From CAVTOO01 sp963736355 (GTDB taxonomy: Bacteria > Pseudomonadota > Alphaproteobacteria > Rhizobiales > Xanthobacteraceae), in assembly GCA_963736355.1 (NCBI GenBank), contig CAVTOO010000004.1, positions 310,001 to 374,000 on the forward strand: DNA of 64,000 bases, given 5' to 3'. Below are positions 62,965 through 64,000 of this stretch, in pieces (within the stretch, counting starts at the first letter, position 1; every line of letters begins with the position of its first letter). The position numbers and the translations under genes were made by a program. Under the pieces are notes generated by a model. The model was given only the letters and a program-made list of their open reading frames with translations. It did not search any database and had not been told where the DNA came from.

Positions 62965-64000
62965 ATGAACAAGCCCGTCCTGGTTGAAGTCGAGCCGAAT
63001 ACCGTCGTCGTTGAAGAAGCCGCCAACGCGTCGGTGCCGCTCGGGCCGAGCTACGTCATGCTCTTCGCGCTCTCCTTCTCGCATTTCCTCAACGATTTGA
63101 TGCAGTCGCTGATGCCTGCGGTGTATCCGCTGCTCAAGGACAGCTATCAGCTCGATTTCGTCCAGATCGGCCTCATCACGATGGCGTTTCAGTTCACGTC
63201 ATCGATCTTCCAGCCGCTCGTCGGCCTTTATACCGACCGCCGGCCGTTGCCCTGGTCGCTGCCGATCGGCATGGGGTCGACCTTCGTCGGCCTGATCCTG
63301 CTCGCCAACGCACATGCCTACTGGGCGATTCTCGTCGCTGCGGCGCTTATCGGATTAGGCTCCGCCGTGTTCCATCCGGAGTTGGTGCGGGTGGCGCGCT
63401 TGGCCTCGGGCGGGCGCCACGGCTTCGCGCAATCGATCTTCCAGGTCGGCGGCAATGCCGGTTCGGCGGCTGGTCCGCTGCTCGCGGCCCTCATCATCGT
63501 ACCGTGGGGTCAGGGCAGTATCGCGTGGTTCTCGCTTGTCGCTGCACTGACGATTGCGATCCTGTTTTACATCAGCCGCTGGTACAAGCCGCGCATCAGG
63601 CCGCGGCACGCAAGCGCGTCGGCCGTTGCAATCGGCCACGATCTGTCAAGCCGGCGTGTGTTCTGGGCTATCGTCACGCTCATTCTCATCCTCGTTTCGA
63701 AGACCATCTATGTGGCGAGCTTTTCCAGCTACTACATGTTCTTCCTGATCAACAAATTCGGCGTGTCGACGCAGGCGGCGCAGGTGTTCCTGTTCCTGTT
63801 CCTTGCTGCGGGAGCGGTCGGCATCCTGATCGGCGGCCGCCTTGGCGACCGCTTCAACCGCAAATACATCATCTGGTTCTCGGTCGTCGGCGCGCTGCCG
63901 TTCACGCTGCTGCTGCCTTTCTCCAACCTGCTGTGGACCGCCATCCTGTCGTCGCTGGCGATCATGATCCTGCAATGCGCCTCGCCGACGATCATTGTGT
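62965..64000 (+). CDS. fosmidomycin resistance-type MFS transporter (runs off window)
   Basis: 345 residues visible, no stop before the window end. MNKPVLVEVEPN, then LFALSFSHFLNDLMQSLMPAVYPLLKDSY (the Fsr hallmark HFLNDxxQ), TDRRPLPWSLPIGM (MFS loop), GSAVFHPELVRVAR and GGRLGDRFNRKYI (second MFS loop); about nine membrane helices are seen. Inner-membrane efflux; natural substrate unknown. Ribosome site TGGAGA lies 7-12 bp upstream. Confidence 0.9.
   Translation, partial: MNKPVLVEVEPNTVVVEEAANASVPLGPSYVMLFALSFSHFLNDLMQSLMPAVYPLLKDSYQLDFVQIGLITMAFQFTSSIFQPLVGLYTDRRPLPWSLPIGMGSTFVGLILLANAHAYWAILVAAALIGLGSAVFHPELVRVARLASGGRHGFAQSIFQVGGNAGSAAGPLLAALIIVPWGQGSIAWFSLVAALTIAILFYISRWYKPRIRPRHASASAVAIGHDLSSRRVFWAIVTLILILVSKTIYVASFSSYYMFFLINKFGVSTQAAQVFLFLFLAAGAVGILIGGRLGDRFNRKYIIWFSVVGALPFTLLLPFSNLLWTAILSSLAIMILQCASPTIIV

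Overview
The window reads as chromosomal DNA of an alphaproteobacterium, most likely family Nitrobacteraceae (Bradyrhizobiaceae; Bradyrhizobium/Rhodopseudomonas/Afipia relatives). The reasons are the high GC content, the gene neighbourhoods (TIGR01459 HAD phosphatase next to ribF; lgt-midA-pgeF; rplY-pth-ychF; uvrC-pgsA-moaD-moaE), family-typical proteins (DUF992, DUF3617, Omp25-like barrel, YbjN) and the palindromic intergenic repeats known from that group. I saw no phage, insertion sequence, CRISPR array, rRNA or tRNA. Apart from small palindromes this is core genome.

Layout. 0-9 kb: ribF, HAD phosphatase, degenerate EAL protein, omega-amino-acid transaminase, hisS, a tautomerase, a VOC protein and small secreted proteins. 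9-18 kb: RNase T2, rlmJ, cold shock protein, outer-membrane barrel, uvrC, pgsA, moaD, moaE, prmB. 18-29 kb: ilvE, a MarR/response-regulator/histidine-kinase operon, proC, ybjN, prs, a lipoprotein, an apparent MidA-PgeF fusion, lgt, ubiK. 29-33 kb: rplY, pth, ychF, DUF4282, two MaoC hydratases. 33-44 kb: small membrane proteins, csaA, unknown secreted proteins, uvrB, a ZntB-like transporter, a DUF4394 protein. 44.6-49 kb: a membrane-lipid block. 49-55 kb: glutathione transferases, SemiSWEET, a split chromate transporter with a cysteine-rich partner, a PQQ-type sugar dehydrogenase. 55-64 kb: aspartate aminotransferase, DUF992, an EF-G-like GTPase, an FMN lactate dehydrogenase, glmM, and a fosmidomycin-resistance-type transporter running off the end.

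The most interesting region is 44.6-49.0 kb. Five adjacent genes can be read as one membrane-lipid remodelling locus: a PlcP-like phospholipase C and an Agt-like lipid glycosyltransferase (replace phospholipid by glycolipid), divergent from PmtA (makes phosphatidylcholine), facing an olsB-olsA pair (makes phosphorus-free ornithine lipid). Upstream of olsB lie four CTGTCAT-like heptamers at exact 11-bp spacing, the architecture of a double Pho box, and a weaker single box with a TATAAG element lies upstream of plcP. This suggests PhoB-controlled phosphate-sparing lipid exchange encoded in one place.

Caution: about 25 reading-frame breaks fall in otherwise well-conserved genes, including essential ones (ribF, hisS, rplY tail) and uvrB. 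They are dense at 34.8-44 kb. Sequence or assembly error is the simplest explanation, so broken genes are annotated over their full span and not called pseudogenes. Nearly every convergent gene junction wider than 10 bp carries a palindromic repeat or a terminator.
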